Notes under the pieces: model-generated
Databases searched by the model: none
What the model saw: the letters and a program-made list of their open reading frames with translations, nothing else
What the model was told of the DNA's origin: nothing
Assembly (NCBI GenBank): GCA_030267565.1
Contig: BRXU01000023.1
Location: 1,215,001 to 1,279,000, forward strand
Source of the DNA: Pleodorina starrii
Taxonomy: Eukaryota > Chlorophyta > Chlorophyceae > Chlamydomonadales > Volvocaceae
Length of the DNA: 64,000 nucleotides
Direction of reading: 5' to 3'
Program-made: the position numbers and the translations under genes
In this document: piece after piece, positions 48,387 through 59,676 of the stretch
How the letters are laid out: each line of letters starts with the position of its first letter
Numbering within the stretch: the stretch's first letter is position 1

Positions 48387-51300
48387 TTAAAACTGTATCA
48401 TTTGCTCCTTGCTGTATCCCATCGCCTCCAGGAAGGGGATGCAGCAGTACTCTAGCATGGGGTGAGGGCCGCACATGAGCGCCAGGCACTCGGGCCCCGT
48501 GCTGCCGAACAGGTGCTGCCGGAACATGTCCTCCGTCACGCGGCTCGTCGAGAACTTCCACCCAGAGCCGCTGCTGGGCTCGGACACGGTGTACCTGCAT
48601 GGGGGGAGCGGGGGAGAGTGGCGGGAGAGTGGCGGATGGTAAGGGGTGGTAACTGGTTAGTTGGCCCACAAGCCCACACGCCGGCTAGCAGCTTCCCACG
48701 TCTCACGCAGCAATGTCTTTACTTTCCCTCCTACCGCGAGATATATGTCTCCTCACCTCCCCTCTCCTTCCCGAACTCACCAGAGGTGGAACCGGTCGGG
48801 GTGGTTGTTCGCGAGCTCGTCCAGCTCCTCCCGCAACAGAATGTCCGCCTCGGTGTTGTTGGCAAACACGAGGCTAAGCTTCGTGGTGTCCTCCGGGTCG
48901 CGGAGCGCCGCCTTGATGACCGCATAGCAAGGCGTGATGCCGGTGCCACCGGCGATGAAAGACATGTGCGTCGCACGCTTCTTCAGCTTGCCGTTGAGGG
49001 TGTACGACCCGCGGCCGTCGTACACAAAGTGGCCGAGCGGGCCCTTAAACTCCACGGTATCGCCAATTCTGAGCGACTCGAAATGCTGCGACATCTTGCC
49101 GCCGTCCGGGAAGGCGGGGTGCTCGCCGGCGAAGTACACCTGAGACCGGAGCGAGGGTGGCGGCGGCGGCGGCGGCGGCAAGAGGCGTTAGTAATGGGCT
49201 CGAAAGCGGGCGGCCGGGTCGGAACCGACGGCGGTGACAAGAGGCGTTAGCGATGGCAGCGGCGGCGTGCGGGCGCCCCTCCCTTCCCCCCCCCCCACCC
49301 CCCCCCACACACACAGCCACCCCAACACCTCACTCCATCCGCACCGCGCGATCATCACGCCCCAACGCACCGCATCCCAACCGCCAACCGCCAACCACCA
49401 ACCGCCACCGTACCTTGATGAGCATATCAAGTCGGCCCAGCTCCTCATCGCCGCTGATGGGTGTGTAGGCGCGCATCACATTCTCGCCATTGATGGTCGC
49501 ATAGGTGAACACGTGCTTGCCCACCGGCAGACCGATGCGGTGCTCGGGGCTGGGCAGACCAAAGCGGAAGATGCGCGTGTTGCGGTTCAGCTCGATGCGC
49601 TCCACCAGCGGCAGACGGATCTTCTGGCGCGGGTTGAGGACCACCAGCGGATCCGCTTCCGCTGCTGCCGCCGGAGCCGGAGCCTGGTGGGAAAGAGAGG
49701 GGCGGCACGGGCGGGAGCGAAGCGCAGCGCAGTGTGGGGTTCAGAGAGGAGAGGATTACAGGAGCCGGAGCTGGAGCCACAAGAACAAAGGGCGCCCTTG
49801 CGCGCTCATCCCCTACGGCCCCCGGTGCCCGTTTTCCTGCTCAGTGCAGACTTGGAAGCTGACCGGCAACGACCGGCTTGTGCCGTACCCTGCCGTACCC
49901 ACCGAGGTGCTCGCGACGGGCTGCGGCTCCTGCGCGGCTGCCGGTTTCGAAGCCACCAGGTCTCCGATGTAGTACTGCGCAAGCATCTTCTTGGCCTTCG
50001 AGGAGTGAATCGAGTTGAACTCGTCGGTCGCGTCGGCGCCGGCGGTGATGAGGATGGACTCGGCGCCGCCGGGGTGCTCCTCCAAGTACGGCGTGGCGTC
50101 GTACACCTGGAGGTACGGCACAGAGCGGGTCCCGTCCGCATGTTACTTCCAGGGCATCAACGGTGCTGGCTCAGCAAAGGCAACAGCGGCGGCCTCCCCT
50201 TCCTCACCCTGCCAGGAAACCCCAAACCGCAACAGCCTCCCTCCCCCTCCCCCTTCACCCTCCACCCTCCCCCAACACCACCTCACCTTGCCCTCGTGTA
50301 CGAACCAGCAGCTCTCCTCCGTGTTGTGCTGCGCCACCTCCTCCATCGTATACTGTCGCGGAGCCGCGCCGTTGCCGTTGCCATTGGCCGCCGCCGCCGC
50401 CGGCGCCGCCGCCGGCGCGGCGGCGGCGGCGCCGCCGCCCTCCTTGACCGCCGCCAGCGCCTGCTGCACCAGGTTGTCCTCCTCCCTCCAGCCCATGTTT
50501 CCCTTATCGCCCAGCTCAACGGGCGCCGGGTGTTGGAAGCGGAGGCCCATGACGCCGTCGGAATCGACCTGCGGAAGGATCTTGATCCTGCGCGGTCGTG
50601 TGTGTGTGGGGGTGGGGTGGGGGGATGTGTGGTCGTGTGTGGGGCGGGGCAAGGGGAGCCGGGACAAGCGAGTGAGGCGATGGTTAGGGGCCAAGGTTAC
50701 AAGGCAGCCGCTGCCGGTTTCTTCCTCCGCCCCCTACCGTAGCGCCCTAGCCCGTCATTGCCGTACACCTTTCTGCACTTTTGTGTCGTACCCCGTAATC
50801 ACGTTTGTCGTACCCTACGCCGTACCTGAAGTAGCAGTTGTTCATCATGCCCATGACGTTCCAGGTAATGACTGCGGGCTGCGTGTTCATGGTCTCGTCC
50901 CAGGCGCGAAGAAGCACCTCCTTGGCGTTCAGAAAGTCAAAGGTCATCAGGTCGAGCGTCCAGTGTACCCAGCACCAGTACTTGCCTGCGTTACGGCAGG
51001 CCCGGGGCAGCAGAGGACGTCAGCAGAGGTACGACAGCGTCGAAATACGGTACGACAAGAGCATGGTGCCAAGGCGTCCGGATACCGTAGTCAAGGGCAG
51101 CGGCGCGGCTGGCGCCGATGGCTTTTGGGAGGGGTGCAGGGCACGTGCTGTTTCACCTAGAATGTTTTTTGTCGCGACGGGCTGTGCAGATCTTGCCCGG
51201 CATTCTGGTATCTGGGTTTGTGCTGTTTTGTGAGGGGCCCGCACTGGCGCTGCGCAGGCAGTTAGCAGTGTCGTAACATGCATGCCGCAACAACGCCCGC

Positions 51301-53265
51301 CCCACTGCACATACTGTCAACACACACTGCACTCGGGAGTGACACCCTCGCTTTCCCTCTCTCTCTCCCTCTCTCGCTCTCTCCCTCCCCCTCTCTCTGT
51401 CTCTCTCACCGTATTCGTTGGGCTTCTCGAAGCGCTGGATGTCGCCCAGGCGCCACGTCTTGCCGTCATCCAGCGACACCTCGCAGCGAATGATCTTTCG
51501 GCCGCCGCCCGCGTAGGCGTAGCCGCGCATGGTGTAGGGCTTGTTGGCATCCAGGCGGATCACTTCGTCGTGCCAGGGCCGCGCAACGGCCGAGTTGATG
51601 TTGAGGTCGTTGATGATGAATTCGGGCTTGTACCACCAGCCTGAGGGCCCAGGTCGGGGGGGGGCAAGGGCCGGGGCCAGGACGAGAGGCAGGTCGAGGG
51701 ACAGAGCGGGGAGTCAGAAGCTTGCCAGTCAGAAGGAAGTGAGGATCGGCATTGCGTCGCCAGGGCTAGGGTCAGGGCCAGGGCCAGGGCGGGCTAGGAA
51801 TGTGAGCCGCAGCAAAGCACCAGGATACCCCACTCCTCCTGCACCCCCGCTCCCCTCCCCCACTGGCCCCCGCAGGTCCCCGCCCCCAACAACTCACCTT
51901 CCTCCTTGGCCAGCGCCTCGTCCACGTGCGAGGGCAGCACCCGGTTATCCATAAAGTGGTAAAAGTTCTGCGACTCGACCTCCGTGACGGTGATCTCACT
52001 CAGCCACTTGACCATGCGGCCGCCGATGAAGCCGGGGATGATGATGCGCACCGGGAAGCCGTGGTCGGGAGTGAGCCACCTGCGGTTTGAGTTTGGGGAG
52101 TGTTAGGGTTTTAGGCGAGTTTAAGGGTTGGGCGTCCAGAAAAGTCGGTTCGGTTTGAACCTAGGAGGGAAGGACGTGCAGCGCAGCGCAATGCAGTGCA
52201 GGGCCGGGGCCGGGTCCAGGTCCCAGGCCTGTTCCAAACTCCCGACGAATACCCTTTCTAGCACACCAGCTCACGCCCGCCCATCCCGAGTCGAGAGCCC
52301 AGACGTTTATTCCTCCTGGCACCTCCCAACATCGCCCACACGAAACACGCACCTGTGGTTTTGCTTGTAGGCGAGAATGACGTCCGAGGAGGGGTCCATG
52401 GCCTTCGCGTACGTCAGGGAGGTGCCGTACGAGCCGTCCGAGCCGCGCGGCAGCTCTCCCTTGGGTCCGCGGAAGCACACGAAGTTGGCGCCCTCCTCGG
52501 GCGTCTGTGGATGGAGGCAGATGGAGGCAGTGGAAAAGAGAGTAAGATGCTCGGGTCACGGGTCGGGAGACGCGCCGGTTCGTACTGTTGGTACTGTTCG
52601 TACTGTTTCTAGGAAAAGAAAAAAAAGCCCCCGTGCAGGCTCCACAGGCCGCACTCGACAGCACACGGGCGGTGATGACCCATACCTACATACATCGCCC
52701 TGCACAGCCGTACCACTCCCTGCCGTACCTTGATCCCCGCCAGAAGCAGCACGTCCCGCAGCCGTACGCCCGTCCAGTACGTCGTACTAGTAGCACAGGG
52801 GCCCCAGTTGAAACCGATGGACTTTTTGAGCATGTTCTCCTCCTTGCGCCGGTTGCCCGCGCAGACGAGCGTTACGGGGAAGGTGACGGATGGCAGCGCT
52901 ACGATCTCGTCCATCGTCAAGACCAGCGGCTTGTCGACGAGGCCGTTGATCTCGATGCGGTGCTCGGCCCAGGGGATGCGCGGCGCGGCGCCGTGGTTCC
53001 GTACAAAGTGTACGGCGGGCGGCGTGATGAAGCCGTACTGCATGAGCACGTCCATCGGCGGCTCGCAGTTGAGCGGGTGCCGGCCGGTGAGGCGCAGGAT
53101 GCGCGGATCGCGACGGACCCAGTTATCTGGTGTGTCCTGGTCCTTCTTGTCGACTTGGGTGGCGGGCACGTGCAGGCTCCATTCGGGATGGTCGGGCGTC
53201 AGCGGCGATTCGAACGGCGCGCCGAGCTCCACGGCCTGGGATACTATGGCGCCGGAGACAGTCAT
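48387..53265 (-). CDS. NIT1 (NIA1/nitA): assimilatory nitrate reductase (867 aa, ten exons)
   Basis: Cytosolic enzyme that reduces nitrate to nitrite with NAD(P)H. Exons from 5' to 3': 53265-52729, 52504-52353, 52079-51898, 51640-51410, 50985-50826, 50587-50287, 50106-49903, 49683-49414, 49139-48781 and 48594-48387; phases close at 868 codons. The molybdopterin domain (about 50-270) has the Mo-ligand Cys135 in [11 protein letters not shown], followed by [11 protein letters not shown] and [20 protein letters not shown]. The dimerisation domain spans about 290-430 ([26 protein letters not shown]). The cytochrome b5 domain (about 490-575) has heme ligands in EEHPGG and FNSIHSS. The FAD/NAD(P)H part has [20 protein letters not shown] and [11 protein letters not shown] polyAla/Gly/Asn hinge precedes the heme domain. 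Start is the ATG at 53265 ([10 protein letters not shown]); an upstream in-frame GTG is ignored. Confidence 0.97.
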
Positions 53266-53390
53266 GATGGCGGGCACTGGAATGTGGCGTGCAAAAGAGA
53301 GAGAGTCGGATCCGACGAGCTGAAGGGCGTCCAGCCGATGAGTACTAACTCGTTCTTGCGTTTACGGAGCGTGCGAGTCCAACCCTTAGA

Positions 53391-53398
53391 TATAAATA
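53391..53398 (-). promoter_or_regulatory. possible TATA-type element upstream of NIT1
   Basis: TATTTATA on the minus strand, about 125 nt before the start codon, at a plausible distance for a core promoter. Position and composition are the only evidence. Confidence 0.3.
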
Positions 53399-54731
53399 GC
53401 GGATGTGTGTTGCGTATTAATTAAAGGCAAATTGTCACCAGCGGGGTGCTTAAGCTTTAGTTTACTTGCCTAGTAGCCGACGAGGTTGTTCAGTTATGGC
53501 GGATTCCTCAACCATACAACAACACTCTGTCATAACCCGTAAATTAAATGCTTTGCTATGAGCTTATCGTGCAGGTTCGCGTCCCTACGACGGGTGCCCT
53601 CCTCCGGTGCCCCGCGCGACCGTTGGGGCCACCGACTGCCGTACACATGTGAAGGGGCGTAGTTGACCTGTGGCTAGCGGTCTTGGGTCCGGTGCCCGCT
53701 ATCGCACTTTTGAAAACTATAATCAATCTTAGAGATTATTTCTTGGTATTACGCTTATGTGCATACCATCGCTCCTTGCACACGGTCGGGGCAGTAGGTG
53801 GTAAAGAGCAACGCTTTCCTGTCTGAAAAACGCTCTACAACAGAGCATGATATTATAAAGCATATTTATTTGAAGTTTTTACATTTACACATCGCGTAAA
53901 ACATGTATGCAGGGCTCCGCCTTCCGCGTTCGACAACCCTAGGCGGCCGAAACCCGTGCATCACATGTCGACGCAAGAGATGCGCATGCTTAACAAAAAG
54001 CTTATTATTACGATATGACGACTATAAATGCACCGTTTGGACAAACCGGACTACATGGACGAACTGACATGAAAAACAGCTGAGTAAAGGAGAAACACCT
54101 GGCCAAAATCCAGTTTTCTATGAAAAGGCGTTAACAAGTAGGAAGTACAGAGGTGTACACCTTCCCGGAACCCAGGACTCCCCGAAACTCCCCCAAACTT
54201 CGCCGTGGCGTTGCCCCTGCCCCTGCCCCGCCCGACCTAACTCGTCAGCCCCAAGCCCGCATGAACTTGCCGCGCGTACAACATAACACACCGAAGCATA
54301 CCGCTAGAGCATCGTGACCTGTGCACGGTCAGGTTAAGAACGTGTGGATGTGAGACGTCTATCTCACTGGCAACCGAGTGCCGCTTTGTGCTAGCATGGA
54401 GCACTACCGTGCTGCAAACACCGGCGGCAGCAGCCCAGTTATGTGCCAAACAGTGCCAAACAATGCCAATCTCACTGGGACTCAGCATCGTGCACGTCTA
54501 CATAGTGTGCACACTGTGCCCTGCTTATGGTAGCATCCGCGCGGATAAAGGGTTCCCCCAATTCGAGGGTATGGAGGCAGCGATGAAATGGGATCCCCCT
54601 CGTTTGGCAAAGATGCTTCAGCGCATCTGGGCCCACCGCAACTCAGTTGTCCCCTTTGGCCGCTAGTGTCTTTTTCTCCTGCATGCGTGTGCGCCTTTTA
54701 CTGTCGTGCTTCAAGGCGTTTTCGTTCCCTT

Positions 54732-54812
54732 GGGCCCTCGGCGGCTGGTATGGGTTTTTTGTCCATGAGAGGTGCACGCACCCCCAGCCATGTTACAAAC
54801 ACACACACACAC
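54732..54812 (+). repeat. dispersed repeat, copy 1
   Basis: Sequence around TATGGGTTTTTTGTCCATGA through a CACGCACCCCCAGCCATG core into a CA tract. It is about 85-90% identical to the reverse complement of 60472-60556. Confidence 0.8.
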
Positions 54813-55193
54813 AAAGATCCTGGATCCAGATTCGTCCCACGTAAGATCCAGCCTTCAAATCCAGGATCCAGAGGCATGCAGCAGCACATCCTGCACGCGT
54901 CCTCCCCAAACCGGCAGGCTGATTGGAAGCTCCGACATCTGACGACACGCCGGTCCTGTAGCTGTCCCGGCCAAGCCGGAGGACCCCGCGAGCTTGCGTG
55001 TGGAGGGGGCCTTGTGTAGATCTGTAGAAGCGCCAGTAAACTCGTACTTGAACTGATGTATTCTGTACGAGATGGTGTACCGGTGTTCTTTTTGTGTGAC
55101 GGTGCTGTGTATGCTGCATGGGTCGCCTGCTGCACTCCCCCACACCCTCAGTCTGGATCTATGGAACTCGGTCGTCCTCGGTCGACTAGGGAA

Positions 55194-55240
55194 GTCGGGG
55201 GACTCGGGGGACTCGGGGGACTCAGGGGACTCGGGGGACT
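55194..55240. repeat. 9-bp minisatellite, about five copies
   Basis: The unit ACTCGGGGG is repeated in tandem with one variant copy. Confidence 0.85.
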
Positions 55241-55497
55241 TGGGACCAGGACGCCGCCCCTCATCGTGCCCCGTGAGCCCACGCCAATGTGCCCCAAGAC
55301 GGGCAGTCCACGGCGTGCAACACGCGCGCCCCCGCGTACTAGCTGACAGGGGACGGATATTGGGGGCGTGGTGGAGAAGGTGGGGCGGCGGGGCGCCGGC
55401 CGCACCTCCGGACGGAGGTCCAGCTGTCCGCGTGGCGGCTTGGTGGGCGGGCGCCCCATGGCGGATCCCGGATTCCCTCCCAAAGGAGCGTCAGGAA

Positions 55498-55552
55498 CCC
55501 CAGCTCGTCCCCAGCTCGTCCCCAGCTCGTCCCCAGCTCGTCCCCAGCTCGT
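55498..55552. repeat. 11-bp minisatellite, five copies
   Basis: The unit CCCAGCTCGTC is repeated five times without change. Confidence 0.9.
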
Positions 55553-57424
55553 CCAGGTGTGATATGTACGTGGTCCCGTTGCAGGGTTCGAGATCCATTG
55601 ACACGCTTGCCTGCGGAATCCAGATCCAGGATCCAGGTGGGTACGGCTCCCGGCCCACACGAGAGGTCCCCAAAACATATACGCCTGTTGATCGGGGATG
55701 GCATCGATTTGCGGATTCGGATGCCGCGAAGGCCTCAACCCCGACCCCGACCCTCCCCCGTAGTGCCCATGTGCGGTCGGCGGACATTGCTCCAACGCGC
55801 GCCAACGCCGCTACCACGCTTTGGCCGGGCCGGCAAGGGTCCGGCGGCGAAGGGCTACCCCTCACAACGCCACAAGGGGCAAGGAGGTCACGGCTCTCCG
55901 ACGACGACGGGGCCCTGCCGAACAGTCACCAGCCAGCCAGCCAGCCAGCAAGCCTCGGGGGCGTGGTAGCGAAGTTGTGCCGTAATAGCCGTTGTTGTTA
56001 CTGTTACTGTTATTGTTATGGTTGTTAATGTTGCTTTGTCACAATGGGCTCCAGATCCTGGGAACGGTAGAGCCAGCGGGGCAGCCCGGGGCCTGGGCCG
56101 CCTGGTGGCACTGCAGCGGAGATCAACAGGGTCGCCCTTGAAGGGCCCAACCCGGCTGGACAGCGCGGGTTTGCAGGGGGAGCCAGAGTCGGCCGACACC
56201 CGAAACCACATGTCGAAATGATGGAATTGCTTTATTACAGTGGACCTACCGGTACCCAGATGATCGACAGTGCATACCGCACGGTGCCTAGCAGGCAGGC
56301 GGTCCGAAGCTGATTCCTAACCGACGTCAAGTAACGGACGGCCTCGATTCGGATAGGTTCGGCGCCACTGCCTAGCCAGCCCCATGCATTGCGTAGCCTA
56401 GCCATTCACCTACCGTACCCGCGATTCGCAAGACCTAGCAAAGGAGCCCCCTCCCCTCCCCGCACGCACGCCCATGTACGCACGAGCCAGGCATCGCACC
56501 CCTACCAAAACGAACAACCGCCCATGGCCCTCCCCATCCGCTGCGGTATCGTTTTCTGCCCGCCTCCGGCCTTCAGGAACGCCCGCCGCAATGGTTCCGG
56601 TGGGGGCTGTCTGTAGACCGAGGAGTGGGTGGCGACAGCGGATTCACACTGGAGGGCTGTGCACTGCCGCGCACTGGTGCGGGACTTGAAGCTTAAATGG
56701 CTCCCCACCCACCGCAACCCGCAGACCCGCGGGTCACCGACCCTGTTTGGAGGGCTGAGGTCCAGCAGCATTGCGCTGCGGCTCACCGTGGCGGGTTCAC
56801 AGGGCATGGAGCGTCCGCGTCGCGTCGCCGTCCCCTTCACCGTCATCCCCCACTCCTAATGCATCGCGTCTCCCCCCGCCGAAATGAGTCCTGTCAGGCA
56901 AGGTTTCAAGAGTCCGAGAGCTTATCGGCGCTCCAAACTTCTCAACAGTACTGCAATTCAGCCTAGGCGCCGAGATTGAAAGCGGGAAGGACCCTAACCT
57001 GGCTAACGAGCGTCAGGAGATATGGAATAGCGCAACTGAGGCGGTCATGGGGCATAAGCAGAAGTTCCCCATGAGTTGAAGGGACGCGTGTGGGGGCTTG
57101 CCGACACCGGGTGCCGCTCTTCCAACTTCGGAGCACACACGCCCAGTCTCGGGCGGCGTGGACAGTGCCTGACAGTGTCGTCGTGGAGGCAAATGCGCTC
57201 GACAAGAGAGCGGCCACGCTGTCTTCTGTAATTGAATGCAATTTGACAAAGGAGAATCAAGCATCAGCATGTTGTTACAGGACGGGCGATTCGCCTGAAC
57301 GTTCATCAGTTGCCGCGCGCGCAGCCTTCGCTTGCGCCGATACGCCTAACATGCACGAACTGCATCGGAAGTCATACCCGCTCATGCACGCGTAGCTTAA
57401 TGGTCATTTTAAGTCAATGCTAAT

Positions 57425-57429
57425 TTACA
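57425..57429 (-). terminator. candidate TGTAA signal of NAR2
   Basis: Reads TTACA on the plus strand, about 555 nt beyond the NAR2 stop. A second copy lies near 57275, so the choice is uncertain. Confidence 0.3.
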
Positions 57430-57735
57430 GACCAAAGCAGCGTCAGACGTCGTCCAACTATAAATATGAGCCTGTCAACAGGAGTCACATCTTCGCTCGT
57501 AGTCTACGGTCGGGCGGCTGCGTGCGACAGACGGCCTTCTCGTAAACGCACGTCTGACAAAAATAAGCTGAAACTCACGAGTACGCAACTCGACCAAATC
57601 CTGCTGCCCGGCGGGCACTGCACACTTATGAAAACGGTCCACTTCGTCGTAAGTCATGAGCCCACAGCTACAACGCCGGCCTACCCAACTACACGATGAC
57701 GCTCCGCATATGCCCAAGCATCAACCCTGGAACAC

Positions 57736-57763
57736 TTCCGCAGCTACCCTAAAACCCTAAAAC
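57736..57763 (-). repeat. interstitial telomere-like repeat
   Basis: Three consecutive CCCTAAAA-type units (the last partial), the complement of the TTTTAGGG telomere repeat of Chlamydomonas and Volvox. It lies within the probable NAR2 3' UTR. Confidence 0.7.
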
Positions 57764-57982
57764 CCTATCCTACCTGCCTAGCCTCCTTTACCTGCACACG
57801 TCACACGGAAGGCTCGATGCACACTCGAAACGCTCCCGACAGCCTTTTCACAGGTTGCAGCAACGCCTCTCTCACCACCCTAACATCACTATTCTCCCTC
57901 CCTCCCTCCCTCTCTCCCTCCCTCGGAGAGAAACCCACGCACTACCCACTTTCCCACGCACTCCCCAGAACGCTCATCACGC

Positions 57983-59236
57983 TTACGCATGCGCGATCCG
58001 CAGCGACCGGCCGGTGCGCTTGTAGTACATCGAGTCGCTGATGGTGTACACGATCAGGAAAACCGGCGAGAAGATGGACAGGGCGATGGCGGCGCCGCGC
58101 ATGGCGGGCGTGATGGAGTTGATGACGGCGGTCTCGATGGTGAGGATGTTGGCGGCGCTGTTGCGGCGGTCGCACTGGCAGTAGTCGCTAGATCCGTCGG
58201 CGAAGCGGCACCGCACGCAGACCTCCGGGTAGAGCAGCGCATCGGTGACCTCGTCAACGGTGGCCAGATCCCAGATGGCGGATCCGGAGGTGGCCCAGGA
58301 GACGGTCTCCAGAGTCCACTTGGCGTGCCAGCCGTGCTGTTAGAGGCGGAAGAGAAAAGGGGAAGGAGGGGAAGAGCGCGGGGGCGCGGCGGAGGGTCAA
58401 GGGCTTGGGAGGCGTGGGACTGTGGGAGGGAGGGAGAGGGTCAGGGTGACGAGGCAACGAACGGAAGCAAGGCATCGCCCGGGGATGAGTTTGAACAGAG
58501 GCCGCGTGCGCGTGTGTGTACAAATCTGTGCAGAAGCGGCGACGTTGCGTGCGTAGTGCTTACGTATGCGTGCGTACATAAGTGCTTCCGAATGCGTGTG
58601 TGAACGTATGGGTATGCCGCAGCGGCAGCGCGATTGTGTAACGATTGTGTAGTATATGTTAGCTTACCCCGGGGTAAGCCTGGTTCTTCTTCCTCCAGCC
58701 GCGGTCGATCTGGGCAGCGGCGGCGTAGTCAAGGCGCACGATGACCTCGGTGGGCGTGCCGTTCTTCCAGGTACGGAGGGGCGCGGACGCGTTCCTCATG
58801 GTAAAGTTGACCATGACCTGAGTCTCCGTGAAGCCGGTGATGACGGGCTGGTTGCACGGCGCGCCAAAGGTGGTTGCGTTGCAGGTGTGCGGGACCCAGG
58901 GGCTGGAAGGCGAAGCGCGAATGAACATGCTGATGCTCCATTGCCCCGTGAAGTTCGCCAACATCGCGTAAGCTACAAAAAGGGATGGATGCGGACAACC
59001 AGGTTTGTACCATGAAGGGCTACCAACAGCTAGGCATGGCAAGTAATTGGGGAGCGATTGATCAAAGCGTAAAATATTTCGATTATGTATATTAATGGAT
59101 GGTTTTCCAACTGTCGATGGAGCTTCTTACTAGGAGAGTACGCCTTCGGCGCAGACGGAGCTGCTCCTCCCGCTTCGCCCAAAGCGTATGGGACAATAGC
59201 CAAAATGGCCATCAAAGCGAGTATAACGGAGTGCAT
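57983..59236 (-). CDS. NAR2 (NRT3): NAR2 nitrate-transport accessory protein (254 aa)
   Basis: Plasma-membrane partner that NRT2 needs for high-affinity nitrate uptake. Exons from 5' to 3' are 59236-59131, 58972-58668 and 58336-57983; phases close at 255 codons. The N-terminus MHSVILALMAILAIVPYALG is a signal peptide. The extracellular part contains TGQWSISMFIRASPSSPW, WRKKNQAYPG and WHAKWTLETVSWA, with cysteines in VCVRCRFADGSSDYCQC. A single C-terminal membrane segment (AIALSIFSPVFLIVYTI) precedes a basic tail YYKRTGRSLRIAHA. This layout is that of NRT3/NAR2. It is divergent from NRT2 and in tandem orientation with NIT1. The exon 2 donor lies inside a perfect palindrome. Confidence 0.93.
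58662..58679. repeat. perfect 18-bp palindrome at the NAR2 exon 2 donor
   Basis: GCTTACCCCGGGGTAAGC. Its minus-strand half forms the end of exon 2 and the GTAAGC donor; the plus strand carries the same donor-like word. Confidence 0.85.
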
Positions 59237-59676
59237 CTTGACAAGGGTGGCAGGCGATGGAAGTAAGCTCTAACCGATTCTTACTGGAATCGCTTTCCTT
59301 AAACAGTCAGTGCAGAGTACAGCCGATGACCAGGCTCACTTCTACAAGCTTTTAATATGCCATATATCAGTATGCATTTATGTAGGTGAGCAGTTGGCCT
59401 TGGGTGGCTCTCGGTGAAGGCCTCTTCGCAGAGGCACTCGTCCGCTTATGCTCGTCCAGCGGTTAGCGGTTAGAGCCCACGTGGTCCCGACAGGAAGAGT
59501 CCATCTCCCAAGCACTTTTTCGACACATGCCTCACATTAAACAGGTATCACACCCGACTCTGTTGTCATAGCAGCCACGTGAACCGCGTGCTGTTATTCT
59601 ACTACTTAGTCATTTCGCGGCGTGTGCCTGCCTTTTGGCTTCACTAGCAAGTTGTAGTTGAGCTCAACAGATTACA
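59237..59676. promoter_or_regulatory. shared NAR2-NRT2 promoter region
   Basis: 440 bp between two divergent start codons. It is AT-rich near 59,340-59,390. AAGAGTCC at 59495-59502 equals the 3' half of the plant nitrate-responsive element, but the other half at the right distance is not seen. The relevant algal activator would be the RWP-RK protein NIT2; no site can be assigned with confidence. Confidence 0.5.

Larger units (their letters stand above)
53399..57424. other. repeat-rich gap between NIT1 and NAR2
   Basis: From about 53,400 to 54,150 the DNA is AT-rich and without coding signal, as expected upstream of NIT1. From 54,700 to 56,200 it carries a dispersed repeat copy, two minisatellites and a CCAG tetranucleotide run (near 55940-55960). 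GGATCCAG-type words recur near 54,830-54,870 and 55,620-55,640. From 56,200 to 57,420 I see only short random frames. No nitrate-related gene or pseudogene is recognised here. Confidence 0.4.
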
